Shown here in pieces: positions 15,739-24,818 of a stretch of DNA of 64,000 nucleotides (position 1 is its first letter; each line of letters opens with the position of its first letter). The DNA comes from JAKFEE01 sp036675815 (lineage in GTDB: Bacteria > Pseudomonadota > Alphaproteobacteria > Rhodospirillales > Magnetospirillaceae), in contig JAKFEE010000021.1 in NCBI GenBank assembly GCA_036675815.1, forward strand, positions 1 to 64,000, read 5' to 3'. Below the pieces are notes generated by a model. That model saw nothing but the letters and a program-made list of their open reading frames with translations, searched no databases and was not told the DNA's origin. A program made the translations under genes and the position numbers.

Positions 15739-17793
15739 ATGTTGGGAACGCTGCTGCGCATTCTTGTGGCGGTCATGATCGTCGCCGCCGCCGGCCCGGG
15801 CTTTGCCCAGCAGCCGGACCGGCTGGCGGGGTTTCTGGCCAAGGTCAGCCCCGGCGAGATCTTTCCGGGTGCCGACGCCGTTGGCCCGGTCTCCGGCACG
15901 CCGCCGGCCGCCCCCGCCTATGCCGGCGGCCGGCTTGTCGGCCACGTGTTCCTGAACTCCGACGCCACCGATGCCGGCGGCTACTCCGGCAAGCCGATCC
16001 ATGTCGTCGCCGCCGTCGATCTCGCCGGCACCATCGTCGGCATCCGCCTGCTCGAGCACAGCGAGCCCATCGTCATGATCGGCGTGTCCGAAGCCGACAT
16101 GCGTCAATACATTCAAGGCCATGTCGGCCTGAACGTGCTCGGCGCCGCCCCGCCGCCGGATGTCGACATCGTGAGCGGCGCCACCGTCTCGGCCCTGATC
16201 ATCAACGACACCGTGGTGCGCGCCGCGGCGCGGGTGCTACAAAGCCGGCAAGCGTCGGCCCCGGCGGAACGGCGCATCGACATGACGCAGGACGCGGTCG
16301 CGAGCTGGCCGGACCTGATCGACGCGGGCGCCGTCGCCGGCCTCCAGCTGAGCGTGGGTGAGGTCAACGACGCCTTCGCCAAGCGCCACCCCGCGGCGGC
16401 CGCCAACGCCGCGCCGGGCCGCGCGGATGCCACTTACGTCAAGCTGTACACGGCGTTGCCCACCGCCCCAGCCATCGGGCGCTCGCTCCTTGGCGATCGT
16501 GGCTATCTCGACCTGCGGCAGCGCCTGGGCGACCGCTCGGCGATCATGATCATGGGCCACGGCCCCTATTCGTGGCGCGGCGGCCAGGATCGCGTCGTCC
16601 TCGTGCAGCGCGAGCGCATCATCCATTTCAAGCCCGAGGACGCCACCCGGGTCGCCGACTTGGAAGCCGCCGAAGCGCCGTACCTGTCGACCATGGCCGT
16701 GCTGGCGGTGTCGGATCCCGCCTTCGACCCGACGGCGCCGTGGCGGCTGCGGCTGCGCATCGAGCGCCAGGCGGGCGACGGCATCGCCGCCATCACCTAC
16801 GACCTGCCCTATCAGCTTCCTGAAACGTATCTGGTGCGCACCGCCGCGCCGCCAGCCGCAACCGTAGCCGCGCCGGAATCGGAGCGGCCACCGCTGTGGA
16901 TGCGTATCTGGCTCGACCGTGCCTGGCAGATCGCCGTCGTGGGTGCCGCGCTGGTGCTGCTCACCCTGCTGTTCTTCTTCCAGGACTGGCTGGTCAAGCG
17001 GCCGAGGCTGCACTTCTATGTCCGCACCGCCTTCCTGGCGTGGACCTTGTTGTGGCTGGGCTGGTACGCCCTGGCGCAATTGTCGGTGGTGAACGTCCTG
17101 ACGTTGACGACGTCGCTGGTCGGCGATTTCAGCTGGGACACCTTCCTGATCGAGCCGCTGGTGTTCGTGCTGTGGTCGGCGGTGGCGGCGTCGCTGCTGT
17201 TCTGGGGCCGTGGCGCCTTCTGCGGCTGGCTGTGCCCGTTCGGCGCGCTGCAGGAGTTCGCCAACCGCCTGGGGCGGCGCCTGCGCATCCCGCAGATGAC
17301 GGTGCCGTGGTCGCTGCACGAGCGCCTGTGGCCGTTCAAATACATGGTGTTCCTCGGCCTGTTCGGGGTGGCGCTGTCCTCGCTGGCGCTGGCCGAGCGC
17401 CTGGCCGAGATCGAGCCGTTCAAGACGGCCATCGTGCTGCATTTCCTGCGCGCCTGGCCGTTCGTCCTCTATGCGGTGATGCTGCTGGTGGTGGGGCTGT
17501 TCATCGAGCGGGTGTTCTGCCGCTACGTCTGCCCGCTGGGCGCCGCCATCGCCATCCCGGCGCGCCTGCGCATGTTCGAATGGCTGAAGCGTCATCGCGA
17601 ATGCGGCAACCCCTGCCAGCGCTGCGCCCAGGAATGCCCGGTCGCCTCCATCCACCCCGACGGCCGCATCAATCCCAACGAATGCATCTACTGCATGCAC
17701 TGCCAGTTGCTGTATTGGGACGACTACAAATGCCCGGCGATGATCCAGCGCCGCCTGCGCCGCGAACGCGCCGAGGCGCTGTCGTCGCGCTAG
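15739..17793 (+). CDS. NosR/NirI-type membrane flavo-iron-sulfur protein
   Basis: 684 aa. Signal peptide (1-23), then a periplasmic FMN-binding domain with SGAT at 146-149, where ApbE attaches FMN. Five or six transmembrane helices start near 395. Two CGWLCPFG / CRYVCPLG motifs (about 495 and 594) flank helices, and a C-terminal cytoplasmic ferredoxin domain has CGNPCQRCAQECP (622 on) and CIYCMHC (649-655). This is the full NosR layout, moving electrons across the membrane to periplasmic acceptors. No nosZ, nirS or other denitrification gene is nearby. The start at MLGTLL gives a clean signal peptide; a start 17 codons earlier is possible. Confidence 0.87.
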   Translation: MLGTLLRILVAVMIVAAAGPGFAQQPDRLAGFLAKVSPGEIFPGADAVGPVSGTPPAAPAYAGGRLVGHVFLNSDATDAGGYSGKPIHVVAAVDLAGTIVGIRLLEHSEPIVMIGVSEADMRQYIQGHVGLNVLGAAPPPDVDIVSGATVSALIINDTVVRAAARVLQSRQASAPAERRIDMTQDAVASWPDLIDAGAVAGLQLSVGEVNDAFAKRHPAAAANAAPGRADATYVKLYTALPTAPAIGRSLLGDRGYLDLRQRLGDRSAIMIMGHGPYSWRGGQDRVVLVQRERIIHFKPEDATRVADLEAAEAPYLSTMAVLAVSDPAFDPTAPWRLRLRIERQAGDGIAAITYDLPYQLPETYLVRTAAPPAATVAAPESERPPLWMRIWLDRAWQIAVVGAALVLLTLLFFFQDWLVKRPRLHFYVRTAFLAWTLLWLGWYALAQLSVVNVLTLTTSLVGDFSWDTFLIEPLVFVLWSAVAASLLFWGRGAFCGWLCPFGALQEFANRLGRRLRIPQMTVPWSLHERLWPFKYMVFLGLFGVALSSLALAERLAEIEPFKTAIVLHFLRAWPFVLYAVMLLVVGLFIERVFCRYVCPLGAAIAIPARLRMFEWLKRHRECGNPCQRCAQECPVASIHPDGRINPNECIYCMHCQLLYWDDYKCPAMIQRRLRRERAEALSSR

Positions 17794-19196
17794 CCGACGG
17801 GCACCAGGCCCAGGTGCTCGCGCCGGGTCCAGCGCGCCACCATCATCAGGGCGACGACGCCCAGGCCCACCGCCAGCCCCAGCCAGATGCCATGGCCGCC
17901 GAACCCGCCGATGAAGGCCAGGGCCGCGCCGAACGGCAGGCCGATGCCCCAATAGCCGAGCCCGGCAAAGGCCATCGGCACGCGCGTGTCCTTGAGGCCG
18001 CGCAGCGCCCCGGCACCGACGGCCTGGGCGCCGTCGGCGATCTGGAACACCCCGGCGATGGCCAAGTAGGACGAGGCCAGCGCCAGCACCGCTTGCGCCG
18101 TCGGCCCGCTGTCGTCGAGGAACCAGCCGACGATCATCTCCGGCGCCCCGATGAACACGATGGCACTCGTCGTCATGAAGGCGCAGCCCAAGGCCAAGGC
18201 CACCCATCCGGCGGTGCCGACGCCGACACGATCGCCACGCCCGGCGGCCAGCCCCACCCGGATGGTCGCCGCCTGCGATAACCCCAGCGCCACCATGAAG
18301 GTGACCGAGGCGCATTGCAGAGCGATGGAATGCGCCGCCAACGCCGCCGTGCCCAGCAGGCCCATGAGGAAGGCGGCACCGTTGAACACCGTCACCTCGA
18401 AGGCCAACTGCACGCTCATCGGCAGGCCGATGCGCATCAGTTCGCGGAATTTCGGCCAGTCCGGCCGCCACAGATAACCGAGCAGATAATGGCGGCGGAA
18501 GCGCCGATCGATCAGCACGAAGCCGAGCAGCGCCAGGAACATGAAGGCGTGGGCGAGGCTGCTGGCGATGCCGGCACCGGCCAGGCCCAACGGCGGCGCC
18601 CCCAGCCGGCCGAAGGCCAGTACCCACACCAGGAGCGCGTTGACCGCGACCCCGGCCACCGTCACCACCAGCCCTGCGCGCGGCCGCTCATGCGCGGCAA
18701 TGAACGAGCGCAGGACCATGAACCACAAGGCCGGCAGCAGGCTCCATTGCAGCCCGCGCACGTAGATCTGAGCCTGGGCGGCGAGCGTCGCATCCTGGCC
18801 GAGCAGGAGCAACAACGTCTCGGCCCGCCACAGCACCAGCCACGCCAGCAGCGACAGCAGCAGCGAGGCCCACAGACCCTGGCGCACGGTGCGCCGGCCG
18901 TCGCGCACCGTGTGGCGACCGCGCCCGAGCGCCTGGGCCAGCATCGGCGATGCTGCCATGGCGATGCCCAGGCCGGGGACGAAGCAGACGAAGAACAGGT
19001 TGGCGCCGAGCGTGCCGGCGGCGAGGGTCTCGGCACCCAGCCAGCCGAGCATCATCGCGTCGGTGGTGGTGATGGCGATCTGCGCCAGATTGGTCAGGAT
19101 CAGCGGCCAGCCGAGCGCCAGCATCGCCCGCAGCTCGCCGCCCCAGCGGCCGGCGCCCCGCGCCGAGGCGACGGCCATGGCCGCGCTGTCACTCAT
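17790..19196 (-). CDS. MATE-family multidrug efflux transporter
   Basis: 468 aa, twelve predicted membrane helices in two homologous halves. MatE signatures include LGWPLILTNLAQIAITTTDA in the first helix, and the mirrored IGLPMSVQLAFEVTVF opening the second half. Exports cationic drugs or metabolites in exchange for Na+ or H+. It ends tail-to-tail with the NosR-type gene, the two stop codons sharing the palindrome CTAG. Confidence 0.93.
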   Translation of the reverse strand: MSDSAAMAVASARGAGRWGGELRAMLALGWPLILTNLAQIAITTTDAMMLGWLGAETLAAGTLGANLFFVCFVPGLGIAMAASPMLAQALGRGRHTVRDGRRTVRQGLWASLLLSLLAWLVLWRAETLLLLLGQDATLAAQAQIYVRGLQWSLLPALWFMVLRSFIAAHERPRAGLVVTVAGVAVNALLVWVLAFGRLGAPPLGLAGAGIASSLAHAFMFLALLGFVLIDRRFRRHYLLGYLWRPDWPKFRELMRIGLPMSVQLAFEVTVFNGAAFLMGLLGTAALAAHSIALQCASVTFMVALGLSQAATIRVGLAAGRGDRVGVGTAGWVALALGCAFMTTSAIVFIGAPEMIVGWFLDDSGPTAQAVLALASSYLAIAGVFQIADGAQAVGAGALRGLKDTRVPMAFAGLGYWGIGLPFGAALAFIGGFGGHGIWLGLAVGLGVVALMMVARWTRREHLGLVPVG

Positions 19197-19211
19197 GGGG
19201 CGCCGTGTGGA

Positions 19212-19649
19212 TCAATCGACGGCAAACACCTGGGGGGTCGCCTCGATCGTATAGACGGTGAAGGGCCCCTCCTTGGCGCCCGACATGCCGGGCGATCCCT
19301 GTGGCATCCCCGGCAGGGCGACACCCTTGACCTTCGGGCGTTCGCTCAGCAGCTTGTCGATCACCGCAGCCGGGACGTGGCCCTCGACCACATAGCCCTC
19401 GATCATGGTGGTATGGCAGCTGTGCAAAGCGTCGGGAATGCCCGCCATCTGCTTCACTTGGCCGATCGCCTCCGTCTCGACGACCTTGATGTCGTAGCCA
19501 TGGCTCTTCAGATAGTCGCCGTGCCCGGTACAGCAGCCACACTGCGGGTGCTTGTAGATGGTCGCCTGCCGCTCGGCGGCGGCGGCGCTGCCGGATAGCG
19601 CGACGGCGACGCCAAGCGCCAGGGATGCGGCAACTTTGCGGGCGATCAT
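19212..19649 (-). CDS. DUF411 secreted metal-binding protein
   Basis: 145 aa. Signal peptide (1-24, ending AAAA), then a DUF411 fold with CGCC near 37-40, SCHTTMIEGYVVEGHVP and MPQGSPGM. Members occur with copper-resistance genes and are thought to bind metal through the Cys pair and Met/His residues. A strong AGGAGG precedes the start. It lies 15 nt after the MATE gene start region and on the same strand, possibly one unit. Confidence 0.85.
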   Translation of the reverse strand: MIARKVAASLALGVAVALSGSAAAAERQATIYKHPQCGCCTGHGDYLKSHGYDIKVVETEAIGQVKQMAGIPDALHSCHTTMIEGYVVEGHVPAAVIDKLLSERPKVKGVALPGMPQGSPGMSGAKEGPFTVYTIEATPQVFAVD

Positions 19650-19730
19650 GGGGCCTCCTGTCGAGAAAACGGCCAGCGGCACTGACCGCTGGCCGCCACC
19701 ATATAGGGGCGCCGATGATTGCGGCAACCG

Positions 19731-20342
19731 TCAGCGAGTCTGCGACCCCATCGGTTCCGGCTGGCTCGCGCCCGGCACCTCGGCCTTTTCCGCCTGCGTG
19801 ATCTCCAGGGCCATCTGCAGGTGTTCCTGCAGCATCGGCAAGGTCGTTTGGGCGAACTGCTTGAGCTCGGCGTTGTCGCCGTTCTGGGCATAGCTCTGGA
19901 AGATGGCGATGTCATTCCGGTGATCGCTGACCATTTCGCGCATGTAGGTGCGATCGAAGGCGGCGCCCTTCTGCTCCTTCAGCGAGTCCAGGGTCTGCTT
20001 GTGCTTGGATTCCATGTCGCTGGGCATGGACATATCGATCTTCTTGGCCAGTTCGGCCAGCTCGTCGCTGGACTTGCCATGCTCGGTGACCATCCGCTGC
20101 CCGAACTCACGCACCTGCGGATCTTCCGCAGCGTCCTGGGCAAGCTTGCCGGCGGCCACCTCGAACATGCCGCCACTGGCAGCCTCCTTGAAGAACTCCT
20201 CGGTGCTCATCTGCGTCTGCTGCTGCATCTGCTGCCCGGACGGGGCCTTGGTCCCCATACCCTCGCTGCCGGCCTGTTGTGCGCTGGCGCCGCCGGCCGC
20301 CAGCGCCGAGGCCAACAGAGTTGCCACGAAAATCCGCGTCAT
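19731..20342 (-). CDS. DUF4142 secreted ferritin-like helical protein
   Basis: 203 aa. Signal peptide (1-21, ASA-QQ), a Gln/Met-rich linker, then a DUF4142 helical bundle (about 45-180): FFKEAASGGMFEVAAGKLA, VREFGQRMVTEHGKSSDEL and a second half with FQSYAQNGDNAELKQFAQ. The family is periplasmic or outer-membrane associated, of unproven function, often stress-induced. No conserved metal ligands can be claimed from sequence alone. Confidence 0.85.
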   Translation of the reverse strand: MTRIFVATLLASALAAGGASAQQAGSEGMGTKAPSGQQMQQQTQMSTEEFFKEAASGGMFEVAAGKLAQDAAEDPQVREFGQRMVTEHGKSSDELAELAKKIDMSMPSDMESKHKQTLDSLKEQKGAAFDRTYMREMVSDHRNDIAIFQSYAQNGDNAELKQFAQTTLPMLQEHLQMALEITQAEKAEVPGASQPEPMGSQTR

Positions 20343-20442
20343 GCTTCCGTCTCCATCGCAGAGGCGCCACCAAGCGGCGCCAACCGATGAACCCGCATCG
20401 AAGGCGGCTGTTCTCTGCGCAGAAGATTAGGCGGGGTGAATT

Positions 20443-20457
20443 GGAGCGCCGCGCTCC
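20443..20457. repeat. Variant of the dispersed GGAGCGC element
   Basis: GGAGCGCCGCGCTCC is a near-perfect palindrome related to the element after cysQ. It lies in the 265-bp gap between the DUF4142 gene and the histidine kinase, which otherwise holds only the two divergent promoter regions. Confidence 0.45.
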
Positions 20458-20607
20458 GGTTCCGAGCGTACGGACACCACGATGCCGGTTCGCGACGCTT
20501 GCCGAGAAGCGGTAGGGGCGGCTACGCAAGAGGTGATACGAGGACTTCCTCGCTTGGCAGATGCCACTCGGCAATCCATCTTTGGCGGGATCGGATAGAG
20601 GTAGGGG

Positions 20608-22365
20608 ATGGAACGCGCCGTACGCCGAAAGGCATTCTCTCAGGCGATGCTCATACTGCTGCTGGCGTTGGCGACGACCGTAGCGGCATGGTGGCAGGTG
20701 CGCGAACAGGGGCGGCTGCTGGCCGATGCGCGGTTCGCCGCGATGGCGCAACAGGTGGAGATGCGCATCGTCGCCAACATGCGTGGATATGAGCAGATCC
20801 TGCGCGGCGGTGCGGGACTGCTCCAGGCGGTGCCGCTCATCGATCGCTACCAGTGGAGGGCCTACGTCCAGCGCCTGCAGGTCGAGGACAATTATCCGGG
20901 CATCCAGGTCATCGGCTTTGCGCCGAGAGTGCGCCCCCAGGACCTCGCAGAGCATGAGACCTGGGTTCGCGCATCGGGATATCCCGATTATGCCGTGACG
21001 CCGACATATCCGCGCGAGGACTATTTCCCCACCACCTTCCTCGAACCCTTCGACGACCGCAATCAGCGGGCCTTCGGCTACGACATGTTCTCGCATCCGG
21101 TCCGGCGTGCCGCGATGGAGCGGGCCATGCAGAGCAGCGCGCCAACCCTGTCGGGCAAGGTCACCCTGGTGCAGGAAACCGGCGACGATCTACAGACCGG
21201 GACGCTGCTGTACCTGCCGGTCTATCGAACCAATCCACGCGGGCCGGACGAGCGAAACACCGAGCTGTACGGCTTCGTCTACGGCGCGTTTCGCATGGAC
21301 AACCTGATCAAGGGCAGCGTCGGCGAATATCTGCGTCAGGTCGACCTCAGCGTCTATGACGGCGAAGCCACGGACGAGGCGCGACTGTACGGGACGGCAT
21401 CGCCGCCCCCCAGTGGCATGCAGGTGCGGCGCGTGGTGACCATTTACGGGCGGACCTGGGTGCTCGACATCCAACCGCGGCCGGTGTTGGCCGCCGCCAT
21501 CACCGACAACGATTCATGGCTGGTTCTTGGCGCCGGCGTCGTGATCAGCCTGTTGTTGATGTGGCTGACAGCAGCGTTGTCGTCGGAGCGGATGAAGCGT
21601 CTGGCCCTGGCCGACAGCAATCGCCAGTTGGCCGCCGCACGCGCCGAAGCCGAAGGCGCCAATCGGGCGAAATCCAAGTTCCTTGCCGCCGCCAGCCATG
21701 ACATCCGCCAACCGGTCCAGTCGCTGGTGTTGTTGTCGGCCGCGCTGTCGCAGCATCTGCACGGCCACCCGGTGCAGCATCTGGTCGTGCATCTCGACAA
21801 ATCGCTGGATGCGCTGCGCACGTTGTTGAACAGCCTGCTCGACATCTCGCGCCTCGACGCCGGCATCATCGAACCGGTGATCGAACCGGTCGAGCTCGAC
21901 GACGTCGTCAGCACCATCGCCGAGGAATATCGGCTGCGGGCGACCGAGCGCGGGCTGGCGTTCCGCTGCGACATCGGCTGCGGCGCCGTCAACACCGACC
22001 GCGCCCTGCTCGAGCGCATCTTGCGCAACCTCCTCGAGAATGCTCTGCGCTACACCTTTGCCGGCCACATCGGGCTTTATTGCCGATCCAAGGGCGATAC
22101 GATCGAAATCGACGTCGAGGACACCGGCATCGGCATCGCCGATGAAGACCTTCACCGCATCTTCGAAGAGTTCTATCAGGTCGGCAATCACGAGCGTGAC
22201 CGCGCCCAGGGACTCGGCCTCGGCCTGTCCATCGTACGGCGTCTGGTGCAGATGCTGGGCCATCACATCGACCTGCAGTCGGAGGTGGGCAGGGGCACGC
22301 GCTTCACCGTGACCATCCCGCGCTCGCACGCCGCCGTTGCCGAACCGGCGACTCAGGAAGCATAG
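20608..22365 (+). CDS. CHASE-domain sensor histidine kinase
   Basis: 585 aa. Transmembrane helix at about 12-30, periplasmic CHASE domain (about 70-270; VIGFAPRV, PTYPREDYFPTTF, FGYDMFSHPVRRAAME), second helix at about 305-325, coiled coil, then the kinase core. H-box SHDIRQPVQSL (His364), N-box NLLENALRYT, G1 DTGIGI and G2 GLGLGLSIV are all intact. CHASE domains sense small ligands. There is no receiver domain and no adjacent cognate regulator. The 3' end overlaps the convergent enolase-like gene by 13 nt. Confidence 0.92.
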   Translation: MERAVRRKAFSQAMLILLLALATTVAAWWQVREQGRLLADARFAAMAQQVEMRIVANMRGYEQILRGGAGLLQAVPLIDRYQWRAYVQRLQVEDNYPGIQVIGFAPRVRPQDLAEHETWVRASGYPDYAVTPTYPREDYFPTTFLEPFDDRNQRAFGYDMFSHPVRRAAMERAMQSSAPTLSGKVTLVQETGDDLQTGTLLYLPVYRTNPRGPDERNTELYGFVYGAFRMDNLIKGSVGEYLRQVDLSVYDGEATDEARLYGTASPPPSGMQVRRVVTIYGRTWVLDIQPRPVLAAAITDNDSWLVLGAGVVISLLLMWLTAALSSERMKRLALADSNRQLAAARAEAEGANRAKSKFLAAASHDIRQPVQSLVLLSAALSQHLHGHPVQHLVVHLDKSLDALRTLLNSLLDISRLDAGIIEPVIEPVELDDVVSTIAEEYRLRATERGLAFRCDIGCGAVNTDRALLERILRNLLENALRYTFAGHIGLYCRSKGDTIEIDVEDTGIGIADEDLHRIFEEFYQVGNHERDRAQGLGLGLSIVRRLVQMLGHHIDLQSEVGRGTRFTVTIPRSHAAVAEPATQEA

Positions 22366-23642
22366 GGGCGCGCCAACCGGCTCTGGCTGCCCAGCGCCTC
22401 TTCGACACGCAGCCCCTCGTTCCATTTCGCCATGCGCTCGGAGCGGGCGAAGGCACCGGCCTCGAGCAGATCGACGCCCCAGCCGACGGCGAGGTGGACG
22501 ATGCCGGTGTCCTCGCTGTCGCTCGACCGCGCGCCGATGCCGGTAGCCCAGCCGGCGATGCGGGCGGCCTCCAGCGCCTGCCGGGCACGCGTCACCGTCC
22601 CGGCCCGGCTGGGCTTGACGAGGACGGCGTTGCAGGCCCCGTCCTCGGCCAAACGGGCGACATGGACCGCACTCGCCTGGGCGGCGTCGTCCGCCATCAC
22701 CCGAATGCGGCCGCCGAGACCGCTGGTCATTGCCGCCAGGCCATCGATATCGCCCGCGGCCAACGGATCCTCGATGGCGACGATGGGATAGCGCTCCACC
22801 CAGTCGGACAGGGTGGCGATCATTCCCTCGCTGTCCAGCGTCCGGCCGTCGCCATCGAGATGGTACAAGCCGTCGTGGCGGCGCAGGCGGCCGGCGGCGA
22901 TGTCGAGGGCTATGACCACCTGCACGCCCGGTTCCAGCCCGGCCAGTTCGATCGCCTCCATCGTCGCGTCGAGGGCCTCGTCGTTGCCGTCGAACACCGG
23001 CCACCAGCCGCCCTGGTCGCCGGTGCCGGCCAGCCTGCCGGCGGCAGCCATGATCTTGCCGGCGCAATGATAGACATTGGCGATCCAGTCGAGCGCCTGG
23101 GCGAAGCTGTCGGCACCGGGGCAGGTCACCATGATGTCCTGAATGTCGATGCGACGGCCGGCATGGGCGCCGCCGGTAAAGATCTGCGCCTGGGGCAGCG
23201 GCAGCTCGACCTCGCCGGTCAGGCCGGCCTCGGTCAGCAGCAGGCGCCACAAGGGCATGCGCCGGCTGGCCGCCACCGCCTGCAGGGTCGCCAGCGACAC
23301 GGCGATGGCGGCGTTGGCGCCGATGCGCTGGAAACCGGCAGTGCCGTCGAGATCCTCGAGCCGGGCATCGACCAAGGCTTGGTCTGCGCCATCCTGCCCC
23401 TTCAGCACCAAGGCGATGTCGCCGTTGACGTGCCCCACCGCCTTGCGCACGTCCAGGCCGTCGAGTACGGTGCCGCCGTCACGCAGGTCGACCGCCTCGC
23501 CCAGCCCCTGCTCGGTGCCGGCGGGGGCGATGGCGCGGCCCCGGCTGCCGTCGGCGAGCAGCACCTCGGCCTCGACCGTCGGCCGGCCACGCGAATCCCA
23601 GACTCGGCGTCCGATGACGCCGCTGATGATGGTGTCGGTCAT
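22353..23642 (-). CDS. Enolase-superfamily paralogue lacking the catalytic residues of enolase
   Basis: 429 aa, full enolase length and architecture: VWDSRGRPTVEAEV, VDLRDGG, LDGTAGFQRIGANAAIAVSLA split across helices, GGAHA, IEDP, ARSERMAKWNE. The Mg ligands D247, E291 and D318 and Lys343 match E. coli D245, E289, D316 and K341 with a constant offset of two. At the same offset E208 is Q210, H369 is A371 and K392 is E394, and the mobile-loop motif SGASTG is AGTEQG. Ordinary 2-phosphoglycerate dehydration is therefore unlikely. It could act on another substrate or be structural. Not part of a glycolytic cluster here. Confidence 0.85.
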   Translation of the reverse strand: MTDTIISGVIGRRVWDSRGRPTVEAEVLLADGSRGRAIAPAGTEQGLGEAVDLRDGGTVLDGLDVRKAVGHVNGDIALVLKGQDGADQALVDARLEDLDGTAGFQRIGANAAIAVSLATLQAVAASRRMPLWRLLLTEAGLTGEVELPLPQAQIFTGGAHAGRRIDIQDIMVTCPGADSFAQALDWIANVYHCAGKIMAAAGRLAGTGDQGGWWPVFDGNDEALDATMEAIELAGLEPGVQVVIALDIAAGRLRRHDGLYHLDGDGRTLDSEGMIATLSDWVERYPIVAIEDPLAAGDIDGLAAMTSGLGGRIRVMADDAAQASAVHVARLAEDGACNAVLVKPSRAGTVTRARQALEAARIAGWATGIGARSSDSEDTGIVHLAVGWGVDLLEAGAFARSERMAKWNEGLRVEEALGSQSRLARPYAS

Positions 23643-23747
23643 GCAGCCCCTGTCGCGGATGGATGCACCACCCTTGACTTAAGCGCGGGCGCGGGTTGCG
23701 AAAACCCGCCATACGGCGGAAACCTTCGCGCCCGGGCGAAGGGGCCA

Positions 23748-24728
23748 TCACATCGGGGCGAGGCCGAGGCGGCCGAACAGCGATGCGTCCTGGTCCGGGC
23801 TGGCATTGGGGGCGGTCAGCAGCTTCTCGCCGCAAAACACCGAATTGGCGCCGGCCAGGAAGCACAGGGCCTGCAGTTCCTCGCTCATGCCCTGGCGGCC
23901 GGCCGACAGCCGCACCAGCGACTGCGGCATGAGGATGCGGGCGACGGCGACGGTGCGCACGAAATCGAAGGGATCGACGCGGTCGTTGCCTTCGTACGGC
24001 GTGCCGGGAATGCGGATCAGCAGGTTGATCGGCACGCTTTCCGGATGCTTGGCCATATTGGCCAGGGACAGCAGCATCTTGGCGCGGTCCTGCTGTTCCT
24101 CGCCGAGGCCGACGATGCCGCCGCAGCACACCTTGAGCCCGGCCGCACGCACCGTCTCCAGCGTATCCAGGCGGTCCTGGAAGGTGCGGGTGGTGATGAC
24201 CTTGCCGTAATGCTCTTCCGAGGTGTCGATGTTGTGGTTGTAATAGTCGAGGCCGGCATCCTTGAGGCGATGCGCCTGCTCGGCATCGAGTAGGCCTAGG
24301 CTGGCGCAGGTCTCCAGGCCCATGGCCTTCACCCCCGACACCATCGACACCACCGTCTCGAAATCCTTGCCCGGGCCGCGCCACGCCGCACCCATGCAGA
24401 AGCGCGTGGCGCCGGAGTCCTTGGCCGCCCGGGCTGCCGACAGCACCGTCTCGATCTCCAGCAGTTGCTCCTTTTCGAGGCCGGTGTCGTAGTGCGCGCT
24501 CTGCGGGCAGTACTTGCAGTCCTCGGGACAGCTGCCGGTCTTGATCGACACCAGCCGGCTGACCTGGATGCGGTTGGCGTCGTGGTGGGCGCGATGGATC
24601 ATCTGCGCCTTGAACAGCAGATCGTTGAAGGGCAGAGCGAACAGCCGGAGCACCTCGTCGACGCGCCAGTCGTGGCGCAGCTCGGCGTCGGCAGGCCGGT
24701 CGGGAATGGTTGCGGCGCTCGGCTGCAC
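23748..24728 (-). CDS. bioB: Biotin synthase
   Basis: 326 aa radical-SAM enzyme that inserts sulfur into dethiobiotin. The 4Fe-4S motif CPEDCKYC lies at 67-74; other motifs are FCMGAAWRGP, YYNHNIDTS, GGIVGLGE, and the conserved Arg in VRLSAGR near 268, a 2Fe-2S ligand. A GTG start is chosen because GGAGGAG lies 7 nt upstream and the length matches the family; the frame is open far beyond it with no homology. Divergent from bioF, with 90 bp between. Confidence 0.95.
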   Translation of the reverse strand: MQPSAATIPDRPADAELRHDWRVDEVLRLFALPFNDLLFKAQMIHRAHHDANRIQVSRLVSIKTGSCPEDCKYCPQSAHYDTGLEKEQLLEIETVLSAARAAKDSGATRFCMGAAWRGPGKDFETVVSMVSGVKAMGLETCASLGLLDAEQAHRLKDAGLDYYNHNIDTSEEHYGKVITTRTFQDRLDTLETVRAAGLKVCCGGIVGLGEEQQDRAKMLLSLANMAKHPESVPINLLIRIPGTPYEGNDRVDPFDFVRTVAVARILMPQSLVRLSAGRQGMSEELQALCFLAGANSVFCGEKLLTAPNASPDQDASLFGRLGLAPM

Positions 24729-24818
24729 GGGCTTCTCCTCCAAGACGGAACGGCGATGCTTAGCGCGGACCACGCCGACTTTGCAATGGCAAAGGATTCC
24801 GTCTAGAACCTGCCAAAC
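24729..24818. promoter_or_regulatory. bioB-bioF divergent promoter region
   Basis: The 90 bp between the two start codons must hold both promoters. AGACGGAA (24743-24750) and TTCCGTCT (24797-24804) form an 8-bp inverted repeat placed symmetrically near the two starts. I see no TTATCTATAA-type BioR box or BirA-type operator. The regulatory role of the repeat is inference. Confidence 0.35.

Noticed and set aside
15739..17793. nosR as proof of denitrification
   Set aside because: The protein has the NosR layout, but no nosZ or accessory nos gene is present; the fold is shared by other electron-transfer proteins.
22353..23642. Canonical enolase (eno)
   Set aside because: Three essential active-site residues are substituted, so the glycolytic assignment is not supported.
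22494..24293. Long open frames antisense to real genes (also at 35345-37393 and 60497-63202 on plus)
   Set aside because: High GC gives stop-poor shadow frames opposite coding DNA. Their proteins are low-complexity in Arg, Gly, Ala, His or Gln and have no motifs, while the minus-strand genes have clear families.
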